Source of the DNA: Macrolepiota albuminosa
Lineage: Eukaryota; Basidiomycota; Agaricomycetes; Agaricales; Agaricaceae
Length of the DNA stretch: 64,000 nt
Assembly (NCBI GenBank): GCA_027475525.1
Contig: JAMWFC010000051.1
Location: 558,001 to 622,000 of the forward strand
Direction of reading: 5' to 3'
The notes beneath the pieces were generated by a model. It was not told the DNA's origin, searched no databases, and worked only from the letters and a program-made list of their open reading frames with translations. Position 1 is the first letter of the stretch. Each line of letters begins with the position of its first letter. This document shows positions 10,573-21,333 of this stretch, in pieces. The position numbers were made by a program, and so were the translations under genes.

Positions 10573-11647
10573 TGATGACGCCCAAATTGCGCTAAGGTGC
10601 ACTATCACTAGTACAGCTACTTAGTCAATATAGCTTTGGACGCGCTAAGTATGGGAGAGAGTCCTGGACAGGTCCCAGAGAACGCACAGTAGGCAAGAGG
10701 TTGGTGGTAAGGAAAAGGGGTGATTGGCGCTTATTTAAGACCCAAAAATGCGGCAAGAGTATGCTAAAAATCACCAATGAAAGGTGCTAAGAGGCGCGGG
10801 AAAGAGTCGCCAAGGAAAGGCGCTAAGGAGCGCGGGAGAGAGTCGCCAAGGAAAGGCGCTAAGGAGCACGAGAGAGAGTCGCCAAGGAAAGGCGCTAAGG
10901 AGCGCGAGAGAGAGTCGCCAAGGAAAGGCGCTAAGAGACACTGTAAAGGGGTCACTAAGAGGCGCTAAGTGTTAGCACCTAAAAGAGATGATAAAATGAC
11001 GAGATTGCTTAGCAGATCTAAGCGCAAATGCCTTGCCGTAGTTGCAAGACACTAAGAGATTGCAGACAGAAAGGGTGAGAGAGAACTAAAGCAGAGTCCC
11101 CTTGCCGACACGGTCAACAAAAAGGTAGTCTGTTGCGTAGGGTGACCAAAATGTTGGGATACAATCCCTACTGCCAAATTGATTGAGTACTACTAACAAA
11201 AAGTAAGTATTTATATGTAAGTAAATGCCCTGAATTAAACTATATGGTGAAAAAGGTCCACAATCATGCTGTCGTTCTGAGTCGGCAAGAAGCTAAGCGA
11301 CGTCAGGTGCTAAGGTGAAACTCCAAGCTGCCTGTCATAAAATACTTCATCATTCCTGCTGCCACCGGCTAAGAGCATCATGGGTGCCAAGTGTCTGTGT
11401 CCGTGTACGGCCCTGAAGGGTGAGTGGCAAGGTGCGGCAAGGTGTCAAGAGGAGTGCTAAGAATAGATGGTGCCATAAAGAGTGGTCCTGGAGTAATTAG
11501 AGGCTCCAGCTGCGAGTTATTAACATAAAAATATGCAAAAATTAGCCCCTGGAGCGCTAAGACGTGCCGCTCCTGGTGGTCCCAGTGTGCCAATGTGAGG
11601 TGCTTGTGTTGGCGCTATCCGTGGTCATCTATAATGGGAGCTCATCA
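10573..11647 (-). repeat. 5' LTR (1075 bp)
   Basis: This LTR is the same as 6917-7955 apart from a fourth 36-bp repeat unit (10802-10940 region), which accounts exactly for the 36-bp length difference. One unit has GCACGAG in place of GCGCGAG. Confidence 0.9.
11208..11215 (-). promoter_or_regulatory. TATA-like box in the 5' LTR
   Basis: The minus strand reads TATAAATA, well inside the LTR, at a place suited to driving element transcription. It is identified from the motif only. Confidence 0.35.
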
Positions 11648-11651
11648 ATGT
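11648..11651. repeat. target-site duplication, right copy
   Basis: ATGT follows the TCATCA end of the LTR and matches 6913-6916. Confidence 0.7.
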
Positions 11652-12142
11652 GTACTAATCCAGCTGCACAATCTCCACTTTATCGAATTGAAAGATTTTT
11701 ATATATGGTTACGGGCAGTGAAATACCACCATTTCAGAAAGATTGGGAGATTGTCGTGAGTTTTTTGTCTTTTATATATTTACTATCTTAAGTTTTCTTT
11801 AGTTTCGATTTATTAAAGAATTGCCAGCACATCTTAGGCATGAAATCAATGACTCTGATGATTCCGACAGCTCTCACAATAATCAGTTGCTTTGTGTTTT
11901 CCATACATGCACATATGAAGTTGACATTCTCGACAATAAGCTTCTTCGTTCATGTTTATCTCAACCAATACCTGTTGATTCTTCAACTACTACTTTATTT
12001 GATATTGCAATTCACTCATGTTTCGTAACTTTTGATGGTGCTTCTGAATCATATGCTACCGTCTAAATATTATGCTAATAGTTTTGTAGACTACTCATAC
12101 TTCTGTATTAATACTTAGATAAAGTTGTATTCAACATAGCAA

Positions 12143-13994
12143 TCAACGTACAAAGATTTCATTACATATTTGTAATGCACTAATCCAAAGTAATCGACGA
12201 GAGTCCATATCTTGTGCATGATAAAAAGGAAGATTATGAATATGTGTAGCAAAAATATTCATGGTCGCAATATCAAAAGGACTTGTAGGTTCTTCAACCT
12301 CAATGTGTGACATATGAAGAGGTGGATGAGTCTGAAAAGGATTGTCTGTATCACGATCTGCAGTATTATAAGTAAAGTGATGATCACGATAAAGAGGATT
12401 TTCATAATCTTCCCAATCAATCCCATAGCTATCATGATCAATATTATCATCTTCTTCATTCATCTGCATTCCTCGTACTCCTTGCTGTATCATTCCGAAG
12501 ACAAACATATCTTTAGGGCTCCGTTGACGTTCTCCTCGAATAGTAATAACATGTTCATTCCATGCATTTGCCCATTGAAGAGCATCACGATTGATAGCGT
12601 CGAGGAAAAGAAAGTGGAGAAGCCAGATGTGTGCATCCGAATTGACGTTGAGACCATCGTATTGTTCAAGGCTCTGGAAAAATGTCTTCCATTTTCCTGC
12701 AAACCCTAGTGTAAGATCACGCCAAAGACGCTCTATACGAATATTATGAACACTCCTGTAAAAAGTTAAGAAAGTTGCTGATATGATCATATCAGTCACG
12801 CACCGACCCCAAATATATGAACCTCTTTCAATGCCTCTCATCTCTTCCATATACTGAGCTACTAAGAGGTTTTCTGTGCCATGATCTCCACGTGTACGAC
12901 TTGGCATGCCATGAACAGCAATAGCATCAAGAAAAACATTGAGAACCGTGCTCGCACGATTATTATTGCTAGCGAGAATAGCCGTGATAAAGCGTGAATA
13001 ACCATCAATAAAAGCATGAAAGACAATCTTCCAACGTATAAGGCCTATAGTGATAATTTGTTAGATATATACAAGATAAATAATAATACAATACTAACCG
13101 TGTTGCCCATCATGATGCCAAAGAGAATTTGGACCAGGTACACTATAGACACGACGTTCAATGCGTCGTGTTCCAAAAATATTTGTAGGTGCTCCATGAA
13201 CTCGATTATATGAAGCTTGAAGTCTAGCACGAGGAATGCGATGACCTAGATGTTTGAGGTGTCCATCAATCATCCGACGACCAAAGGTGGGAAAACATGT
13301 AAGGATATAAGAGACTATTTCATCCAGTTCTTCATCAGATAGGTTGGAATGTGAGGTTGAAGATCGATAGATGCGAGATATAGTTCCATCCTCTGCTTCA
13401 TAATCAACATACACTGGATGCCCAGGATCTACCAATCCATATTCAAGTGCACGGCGTCGAATGGTTCGGGGATGGCAGCTGAATATAGTTGCAAGATGAG
13501 TTGGGCCACGCAGTTCAAGAGCAACATTGAGAAGTTCAGGGTCAATGTTAATGCGTGGACGTCCACGTAAACCTGAAGAGACCTGAGATGTAGTAGGACC
13601 AAAGTCGAAATCTGGAGGGTCTGCTGATTGCTGAGATGTTTCATCCAGGCAAGTAATCATCCGTTGAACACTCTCTTGAAGGGTGGAAAATTCAGCATGG
13701 TGAAAGAGAGTCTGATGCTAGTAAAATCAATAAGAAAGAATACTTATCAATAAAATACTGTAGCTTACCTGATGTGCAAGATTCAAGAATCGCAAGCACT
13801 CATTTCGATGATCTAGCAAATGAGCAGTATCTCCTCTCTGTGTCAACAATGCAACATTGACTCGTCGTCCAAGCTCAGCATAAGCTGCACGAAGAGTTTC
13901 CAAGGGAAGGGGAACACGGTCAACAATCTCCTATAGTCCACCATTACTTCATAGTCAGTAATGGTACACTGAATAATAATATATTACTTACCAT
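12143..13994 (-). CDS. DDE integrase (rve-type) of a putative transposable element
   Basis: Five coding segments, 13992-13994 (ATG alone), 13769-13930, 13099-13717, 12804-13044 and 12143-12755, sum to 1638 nt, a whole number of codons (545 residues). All splice sites are GT-AG. The N-terminal half has a helix-turn-helix-like segment (HPRTIRRRALEYGL) and a glycine/arginine-rich motif. The catalytic core follows: W-H-H-D in LWHHDGQHG, then FIDGYSRF, then the second Asp in RGDHGTEN, and the Glu in NIRIERLWRD, giving a D-D-E triad as in integrase-type transposases. A C-terminal segment with WLLHFLFLDAINRDAL and WNEHV completes the family pattern. It probably cuts and joins the element's DNA ends in the nucleus. 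The gene is convergent with the HECT-like gene, suggesting a two-gene element. The first exon overlaps a 77-bp duplication that is probably artefactual. Confidence 0.8.
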
Positions 13995-14139
13995 ATTTTA
14001 TGAGAATCTTAAACACAATAAAACCTGTAAATACCAGTGCCGCATCTGAATCCCAGGGCTACACTTACCATATTTTATGAGAATCTTAAACACAATAAAA
14101 CCTGTAAATACCAGTGCCGCATCTGAATCCCAGGGCTAC
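13986..14139. repeat. 77-bp tandem duplication (13986-14062, 14063-14139)
   Basis: Two perfect adjacent copies with sequence differing immediately outside on both sides. Probably an unmerged contig overlap. Confidence 0.9.
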
Positions 14140-14390
14140 CACACCCTGGGTATCACACCGGAGGTACCTCTGAGGGGGTCATTTCAGAGCGCTGGAAAAC
14201 AGAGAAATAAAGAAACAAGAACTGACATTTATGTACTCTGTATAGACGTTAAACAATCACTGATTGTTGAAGAGCAATAAACGATCATCACGTGTATCAA
14301 TGTATGGATTGAACTATGAAATTTAATACACTATATTCTCCCTTCTACATTTGGCTCTCTATTATAAACTACAATGTGACGTCTAGTGTT
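14140..14390. other. right flank of the integrase gene
   Basis: AT-rich sequence runs up to an abrupt shift to GC-rich sequence at about 14390. The right end of the HECT/integrase element probably lies here. No inverted repeat matching the left flank was recognised. Confidence 0.3.
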
Positions 14391-15154
14391 GACCAGGAAC
14401 CTTACGGATACGATGCGCTGCCAGAGACAGAGCAGCACGCAAATTATACGGCGGCACTCAAGCATTATGCCGCAGATGGGGCAGCGGCGTACGAGGGGTT
14501 GGGGATGGCGTTGGGAATGGGCATGAGCATGGGCATGGATGTCGGGCTAGACACGGGGATGGCAATGGATATGTCGGCGGCGTCGACATTGGCGTCGGCT
14601 TACGGGCTCCCGCATAATCACGCTGAGCACCGACCTTCCGCCTTTCCCTCTCCCGCGCCCGCTCCGCCTCCTTACCCGTATCGCGCCTAAGCAGCCCACT
14701 ACGTGTAAGCACGCTCGTTGACCGGCTCAGCGTCCCAGGCGTCACGAGGCCCGCATAGCTCCCCCTGCACGACACAGCAGGCGACAGCTCAGACGGCGAG
14801 CGCGAAGACGACGCTCCGATTCCTGGGACCGTCGCGTCTCTATCTTCGTCCGCTTGGGCTCCCAAGGACAAGTGGTCACTGGTGGTGGTGGTGGTGTCTG
14901 GTGGTCGGATCGACGCGTACATGGATTCTCCCAGAGCACCCAGCGCATCGCGCGCCGCCCTACATCAGGAGGATGAGGAGGGGGAAGAAGGAAGCCAGTG
15001 GTTGTTGCTCGACAAGGAGCCTGCATGTGCGAATGTCGGACTCGGGAACGGCGTTGGCGTTTGCATGGGCGTCGTCGACGTCGATGTCGGTGTGGCCATT
15101 GCCAACACCGGTGCAGACGGTATAAATTCTGACATCGCCTATGGCGACAGGTGA
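14391..15154 (+). other. GC-rich coding-like stretch, gene unassigned
   Basis: Composition changes sharply to GC-rich with strong third-position bias. On + there is an open segment to 14690, rich in Met, Gly and Asp (for example LGMGMSMGMDVGLDTG). A second open segment at about 14760-15154 contains DTAGDSSDGEREDDAPIPG and ends in NSDIAYGDR. A possible intron separates them (GTGTAAGC near 14705, GCATAG near 14758). The minus strand is also open for long distances, so the coding strand is uncertain. No domain was recognised. It may be the surviving end of a gene cut by the neighbouring insertion. Confidence 0.3.
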
Positions 15155-15252
15155 CAATGTAGCACGCATAGAAAACTTTTGTACGCTGTGTGTGTGTGGA
15201 GTAATTAGCACTTGTGAGGCTCGCGGGGGAAAAACGAAACGAAAACTCGGAC

Positions 15253-16953
15253 TCACCGCAATCGCTGCCGACGTTCTTCTGAAGTCGGTGGTGCATGTTC
15301 CAACACCGACGTCGAAAAAGAAACCCTTCTCCCAATCTCGAATCTATCCCCGAGCTGCATGTATTTCCACCCCAGATGCTCAATCCAGATCTCGGTATGG
15401 ACAAACCAGGCCGCACGAAGGAGGACCTCTTCTTTTATCTGTTGGAGTCGAGGGTTGTCGGGAAGAACTGACGATGCTGCTTCCTGGAAGAGCTGTTTGA
15501 TGAGGTGGAGAAGCCCAAGTGTCATCGTGTACTGCCCCGTTGCACGTTCCGCCGCCAACGCACCAGATGCGAAGCCCTTTGAACGCTCGTTTCCGAACAG
15601 AGCAGTGGTGGAGCGGATGTACAGCCAGACGCGGTTGGAGTAATTCGGGAGTGCAAGCAACGCTGAAAGGACACTCATGGCAGACGTGATGAGCTGAGGA
15701 CGAAGTTGTGTTCTCGTGCGCGGGTTAGTCTGTGAGAGCGCGTCCTCGAGTATCATCGTCGTAAGCTGCACAAGATCGGGTGGCTGCGCCTCCGTCATCG
15801 TGTGGGCCACAACAGGAGCGCCACTCTCCAGCGCCTGCATAAGCTGTTCCGCCTGCGCTGTGTTATCTTGTATAAGACTCCGCAAGAGGTCAAGACAATG
15901 CATGACAGTCTCCTCCTCGTCTCCTCCATCCGTCTCCATACCCACATCCTCCAGCCTGATCACCTTCGTCTGTGGACCTCCTCGCCGAGCAAATGATACG
16001 TCCTGGTATGGGCCTGAACCTGCACCTGAAGAAAGCCGCTGACGGTTGACGTAGTCCGTTAGGAGCTCAAGGATGACTTTCCACCCCGAATGTTCATGCT
16101 GCCACAAGATGACGGCGTAATCACCCCCATCGCTCAACGAACGGCCCACCGAATGCGCAGGGAGCGTACTTCCTCCAGGCAATGTTATCGGCCGCGTATT
16201 GAAGAACATCACGCCCAAATTCGGTTTCTCCACCCTCTCATACAACGCATGAGCACCCGACAACGCACTCAGAGGCACAACTTGTGTATACGTTTGCAGC
16301 GTCTCTAGGTAATAAAACACATGGCTAGCACAAAGCAGATGTTCCTCCGCTATCGGCTGTCCTTCTTCCAAATGACGAGCCATAGAGAGCGTATCGTAAT
16401 CAAGGAACCCAGAGGCGGTCATAGCACGGAGGAGGCGGATGAGAGGTTTGAAGTGGATGGGGAAGTGGGAGCGAGCAACGTCGAGGATGGCGCGGTGGGC
16501 TGTACCATGATGCCAGTCAGCTTGCCAGAATTGTGTGCATATACCGGCGATGGAGCCGCTTTTGCTGCGCCCGAAGAGGGATATCCAGATGTCGACGAGA
16601 GCGTTGAAGTCGTCGATTTCTTCAATGACGACGAGTTTGAGAAGGGCGATGACCAGACCTAGGTGATGTGAGGATACTGATGATAAAGTAGTATTTACAA
16701 GTGTACATACCTTTTAGGACGGAGCGGTATGCGATGGCGTTGGGATCTGTTACTGTGGACCCTTTCTTCCAAGCAACAGCAGTGACAAAGAGAGGTGACT
16801 TGGCTGTGACATGGCGTTGGGATCTGTTACTGTGGACCCTTTCTTCCAAGCAACAGCAGTGACAAAGAGAGGTGACTTGGCTGTGACGCGATTTTGGTAT
16901 TTGCGCTCGTTTTGTTTGGTCAATATTGAGATTTTGTGCTGTATTGCATGTGC
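15253..16953 (-). pseudogene. NUP188: nucleoporin Nup188, fragment missing both ends
   Basis: Minus-strand exons give about 520 residues of a protein normally near 1,900. The exon starting at 16953 encodes QNERKYQNRVTAKSP and VAWKKGST. After an intron at about 16662-16710 comes LVIALLKLVVIEEIDDFNAL, FWQADWHHG and FPIHFKPLIRLLRAM. The exon ending near 15253 contains WQHEHSGWKVILELL and GWKYMQLGDRFEIGRRV. Nup188 is a large alpha-solenoid scaffold protein of the nuclear-pore inner ring. The first roughly 100 residues are absent upstream of 16953, where transposon-like sequence begins. Downstream of a GTGAGT donor at 15252 no continuing exon is recognised. A 77-bp duplication (16734-16887) shifts the frame inside the first exon; using one copy restores it. 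The fragment looks real but is truncated by rearrangement. Confidence 0.75.
16734..16887. repeat. 77-bp tandem duplication (16734-16810, 16811-16887)
   Basis: Two perfect adjacent copies lie inside a NUP188 exon. Removing one copy restores the frame. Confidence 0.95.
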
Positions 16954-17121
16954 CTACAGGTAAGAAGAGACTGTGGCTTGAAACGGTGTACACCAAGAAG
17001 AGGAGAGGCTGGGCAGGAGTGTGACATGTCACATCATGTGAAGCGTGTTTTGTCCTGGCTCAAGACACTTCGATTGTAGATTTTTTGAGCTTTTGAATTC
17101 CTATCTACTCTAGCATCATAC

Positions 17122-19956
17122 ATGAAAGATATCTGCATACCATCTGACATAGTTCCTAACATCCTCAATGAGCTTGATCTAGTCTTGAAAGCTCATCCTC
17201 TTCCTGGCTTAACTGCTCTTCGTCACATATTAGAAGATTCCACACTTCATATTGGGTCACCATTATCTACACCACCTGCTTCTCCTCAATGCATGACACC
17301 AGTGCTATCTGTCAGCCCTACATTCATATTGGGTCACCATTATCTACACCACCTGCTTCTCCTCAATGCATGACACCAGTGCTATCTGTCAGCCCTACAC
17401 CTATGCTCCATATTACACCATCTTCACATTCTGGACTTACAATTCGAATTCCACCATTACATATGCGCTCTCATGCTATGGATGCTCTTGATGAAGATGA
17501 TGGGACAGGAGACATAATCAAGAAAACAGGCAAGAATAGAGGAGATGAAAGAAAGAAGGACAGAAAGAGAAAACTGGTCAATAAACTAGATGGAATTCCT
17601 TGTGATGATGAAGATGAATATCAAGAAGGATCTGGGCCTGAAGCTGAAGCTGAAACAAGGAGAAAACATAAAAAATTGGCCAAAGGATCTACTAATTGGC
17701 AGGCAAATGGAAACCCTCCTCCTCTTACTGCTCTTGGTCGACGATTAATTGTCACTCTGTGTTCTGTCATGTCTGAAGAGAATTCTAGCAAAGTGGAGAG
17801 TTTGGTCCAGCTGTTGATGAATCACAATCACCCTAGCAATAGGTCAGCTTCCTCTTCTTTGAAAGAACCTTTTCAGTCTCTCAAACATTTAATAGGCCAG
17901 CTTCCTCTTCTTTGGAAGATCCTTTTCAGTCTCTCAAACATTTTGCTACTCTTTGTCATGAGCTTGAAAATGACACCAGGCTTAATGACTTCAAACTCAT
18001 GCTTTCTCTATTGCAACTCTCACTTTTTATTAATATGTGAGTATTTTTGTCTTCTTTATTCTTTGCATATTAATTTTTTTGTGACTTTAGTATACAAAAA
18101 TCTGCAACTCAAAAAGTGGGAATAGCATACATGGCAGCAAAAATTGGGGTCAATGCTGATAAGTTGAGAGACTGGCATTCTCAAGGAACTCGTATAGCTT
18201 ATTTGGTGGCTGCTGGTATATATCTTTTTATTGACTTTATATGCTCAATTTATAAGATGGTTTTTTAGGTACTCCTTTTGTTATGCTGGTCATTGCAGCT
18301 CTGGCTATGAGAGTTGTTTTGACAAGAAGAAAATATAGTACTAATCAAGATATTGAAAGTGTTGCTTTCTTTATCAGATCCCCTAAAGGTGAGATTCCTT
18401 AATTGTTCAATAACAAAATTGTATGCTTATTTGGCAGATGATGAAATTGGAGGATTCATTAAAAGAGGACTTTTGCCTATGATCAAGAAACTTCACAAAA
18501 CTATGATTCCAGGATTTTCCTTCTCATTTTTCACCTCTTTGAACAAAATTGAAACTTTTTCTGCCTATGAAACCAGTATGAATTCTCTTGATAAACTCTT
18601 TGACTCTTTACATGTCAAGTGAGTACAATATATTAGTTCCTTAAATATTTTCTAATCTTATTCTTATTCCTAAGTTATTTTGTTCTTCCCTGTTGCTCAG
18701 ATTCTTGGCTTTTAGAGCCACAAGAAAATACTGTTGAACCATCAATGATTTCTCCAATTGCAGACTGCATCACTATCAGCATGGGTTATTCAATCTCTTG
18801 CCTGCCTTGTCCAGTTTCAAAAGAGAATAAAAGTAGCTGGACAGAATCTCAGAGAAAAAAAGCATCAAAGGCATCTCATATTGACAGCCTGTATGACTTG
18901 AAAGCAGTGGTGAGTCATGGTTCAACTAGTCTCTCTTAGATTTTCTAATTAATTTTTATCTCAGATGTCAAGTAAGCACTACAAAGGAGACTATATTTAT
19001 ATAGATTCATCTATTTGTGAAGGGTAAAGTTCCTTGTTTCTGTCTTTAAAAAACTTATTAATTCTTTTTGCAGAAAAACCTTGATGATCCAAGATTCTCA
19101 ACAGCAGTTTACTGGCCTTCTCATCACTCACTTCAAGTCTATCTGCCAATCCTATAATGAAGATTTTGTATCCTTGCTCAAGTCTTTATATGAAGGAGAA
19201 TTCTTTGAAGATAGATCTGACAGACCAGACTATGATTTCCTTGCTCTCCATTATTCTTTTTATAACAGATACTCTGAAAAGGTGAGTTTACTTATTTTTT
19301 TTTGATTATTTACATACCAACTGACAGAAAACTTTATTTTAGGGTCACACAGCTCCTCAGAATGTACATCCTCACTATATTCACAAAAACAGGATGAGAG
19401 TAAATCACTCACAAAGGACTCCATATGAATCTCAAGATATGAGAGATGATCCTCAAGAATATGACTTGTTAGGGACATTTCTTCAGGAAATTATCAGCTT
19501 TGTCAAGATTAATGTAAGTGTGTTATTATAATTAAGTTTGTATCAAGTTAAGTTTTTGAATAGCTTGCCCATTATCTTCCAAAGGAGTATGATCAGCTTT
19601 GTGCCTATGTTGATGAACTCCCACTCAATGCAAACTGCCTTGCCTATCCTTTTGGAGGTCTAGTTGTCAATCTATGTGTTTCTACTGCTGCTCATAGAGA
19701 TGTGATTGATAAAATTCTCTGTGTAGTCATTCCTTTTGGCCATTTTCAGGGAGGAGAGTTATGTTTATATGAGCCTGGTCTGGTTATCAAATTGGCACCT
19801 ACAGATTGCTTTATATTTCCTTCTTGTCATGTTACTCATTATAACATGCACTTTACAGGAGAAAGAGCATCTCTGGTATTACACTCTGATAAACAAAGTG
19901 ATAATTGGCTTCAAGATAGAAATGGTTGGTCTATAGTTCATGTAGATGATAGATAG
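17122..19956 (+). CDS. 2OG-Fe(II) dioxygenase, TET/JBP-like
   Basis: An intron-rich gene ends at TAG 19954-19956. Introns supported by frame and splice sites include 17843-17895, 18037-18090, 18216-18268 and 18389-18437, plus others near 18.9-19.1, 19.28-19.34 and 19.51-19.56 kb. The N-terminal region is Ser/Pro-rich, then basic (KKDRKRKLVNK), then helical. The C-terminal exon has the double-stranded beta-helix signature: an H-x-D pair in TAAHRDVIDK, GHFQGGELCLYEPG, and a distal His in SCHVTHYNMHF, followed by GERASLVLHSDK. Such enzymes use Fe(II) and 2-oxoglutarate; in fungi this pattern resembles TET/JBP proteins that oxidise 5-methylcytosine, many of them carried by transposons. The 77-bp duplication at 17246-17399 breaks the N-terminal frame and should be collapsed. 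The splice at about 18618-18703 does not keep frame by my reading, so partial decay is possible. The class is fairly sure; the substrate is inferred. Confidence 0.6.
17246..17399. repeat. 77-bp tandem duplication (17246-17322, 17323-17399)
   Basis: Two perfect copies. Because 77 is not a multiple of 3 the frame breaks; with one copy the open frame is continuous from 17122 into the next exon region. Confidence 0.95.
17838..17943 (+). repeat. diverged 53-bp tandem duplication containing a probable new intron
   Basis: Copy 1 begins AATAGGTCAGC at 17838 and copy 2 begins AATAGGCCAGC at 17891, with a few substitutions between them. An intron from GT at 17843 to AG at 17895 is exactly 53 nt. Its removal joins AG to GCC and leaves one copy of the peptide ASSSLEDPFQSLKH in frame with the downstream FATLCHELEND. 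GTCAGC is also used as a donor in the bystin gene of this window. Confidence 0.6.
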
Positions 19957-20055
19957 TGAATACTTGATATTACTATTACACTACTATCACATTGAATTGA
20001 GAGGTAATCTAAAATTGAATGCAAGATGGAATTGAACTCGATTTTAATGGGCTGC
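19957..20055. other. AT-rich junction sequence
   Basis: A short AT-rich tail of the dioxygenase unit meets the broken 3' part of the formaldehyde dehydrogenase gene at about 20050. No inverted repeat with the left side (about 17.05 kb) was seen. Confidence 0.35.

Positions 20056-21333
<1,278 letters not shown>

Larger units (their letters stand above)
6917..11647 (-). mobile_element. gag-only LTR retrotransposon
   Basis: A complete element is inserted antisense in the HECT-like gene. Both LTRs start TGATGA and end TCATCA (same on either strand). Read on the minus strand, the 5' LTR is 10573-11647, a primer-binding site follows after 3 nt, the internal region of 2617 bp holds one gag-like ORF, a purine tract precedes the 3' LTR at 6917-7955, and ATGT flanks both sides. 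No protease, reverse transcriptase, RNase H or integrase frame exists inside, so the element is non-autonomous and must borrow enzymes from a relative. The LTRs look identical by eye except for one extra 36-bp repeat unit, which means insertion was recent. Confidence 0.9.
4106..12066 (+). pseudogene. HECT-type ubiquitin-ligase-like gene, split by an LTR retrotransposon
   Basis: A multi-exon gene encodes a HECT-like protein. Supported introns are 4252-4300, 5106-5152, 5404-5456, 5957-6005, 6421-6471, 6649-6696 and 11756-11802. The N-terminal part has a CxxC motif near 4203-4215 and a Ser/Pro-rich linker. The HECT N-lobe signature includes the segment GQATGSGVERA and, at about 6190-6290, HIYWAKSSPFPVSP with a following LLGQTT. 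The C-lobe begins with FLYMVTGSEIPPF, and the catalytic-type Cys sits in FHTCTYEVD (codon 11908-11910). HECT domains transfer ubiquitin through that Cys. The 4731-bp retrotransposon at 6917-11647 interrupts the gene. Without it and one copy of the ATGT duplication, the frame continues uninterrupted into the C-lobe, so the gene was intact until insertion. An apparent 26-nt intron at 4641-4666 is too short to trust. The stop lies 76 bp from the stop of the convergent integrase gene. Confidence 0.7.

Noticed and set aside
10764..10975. Repetitive peptides (units of 12 residues) in three frames
   Set aside because: They are translations of the 36-bp LTR tandem repeat, open in several frames because 36 is a multiple of 3.
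12314..12709. Plus-strand frame rich in Ile and Phe, opposite the integrase
   Set aside because: It is antisense to a well-supported integrase exon and has shifted-frame composition.
14742..15416. Open minus-strand frame of about 224 codons
   Set aside because: It is Arg/His-rich with no motifs, overlaps the better supported NUP188 exon in another frame, and is likely a by-product of high GC.
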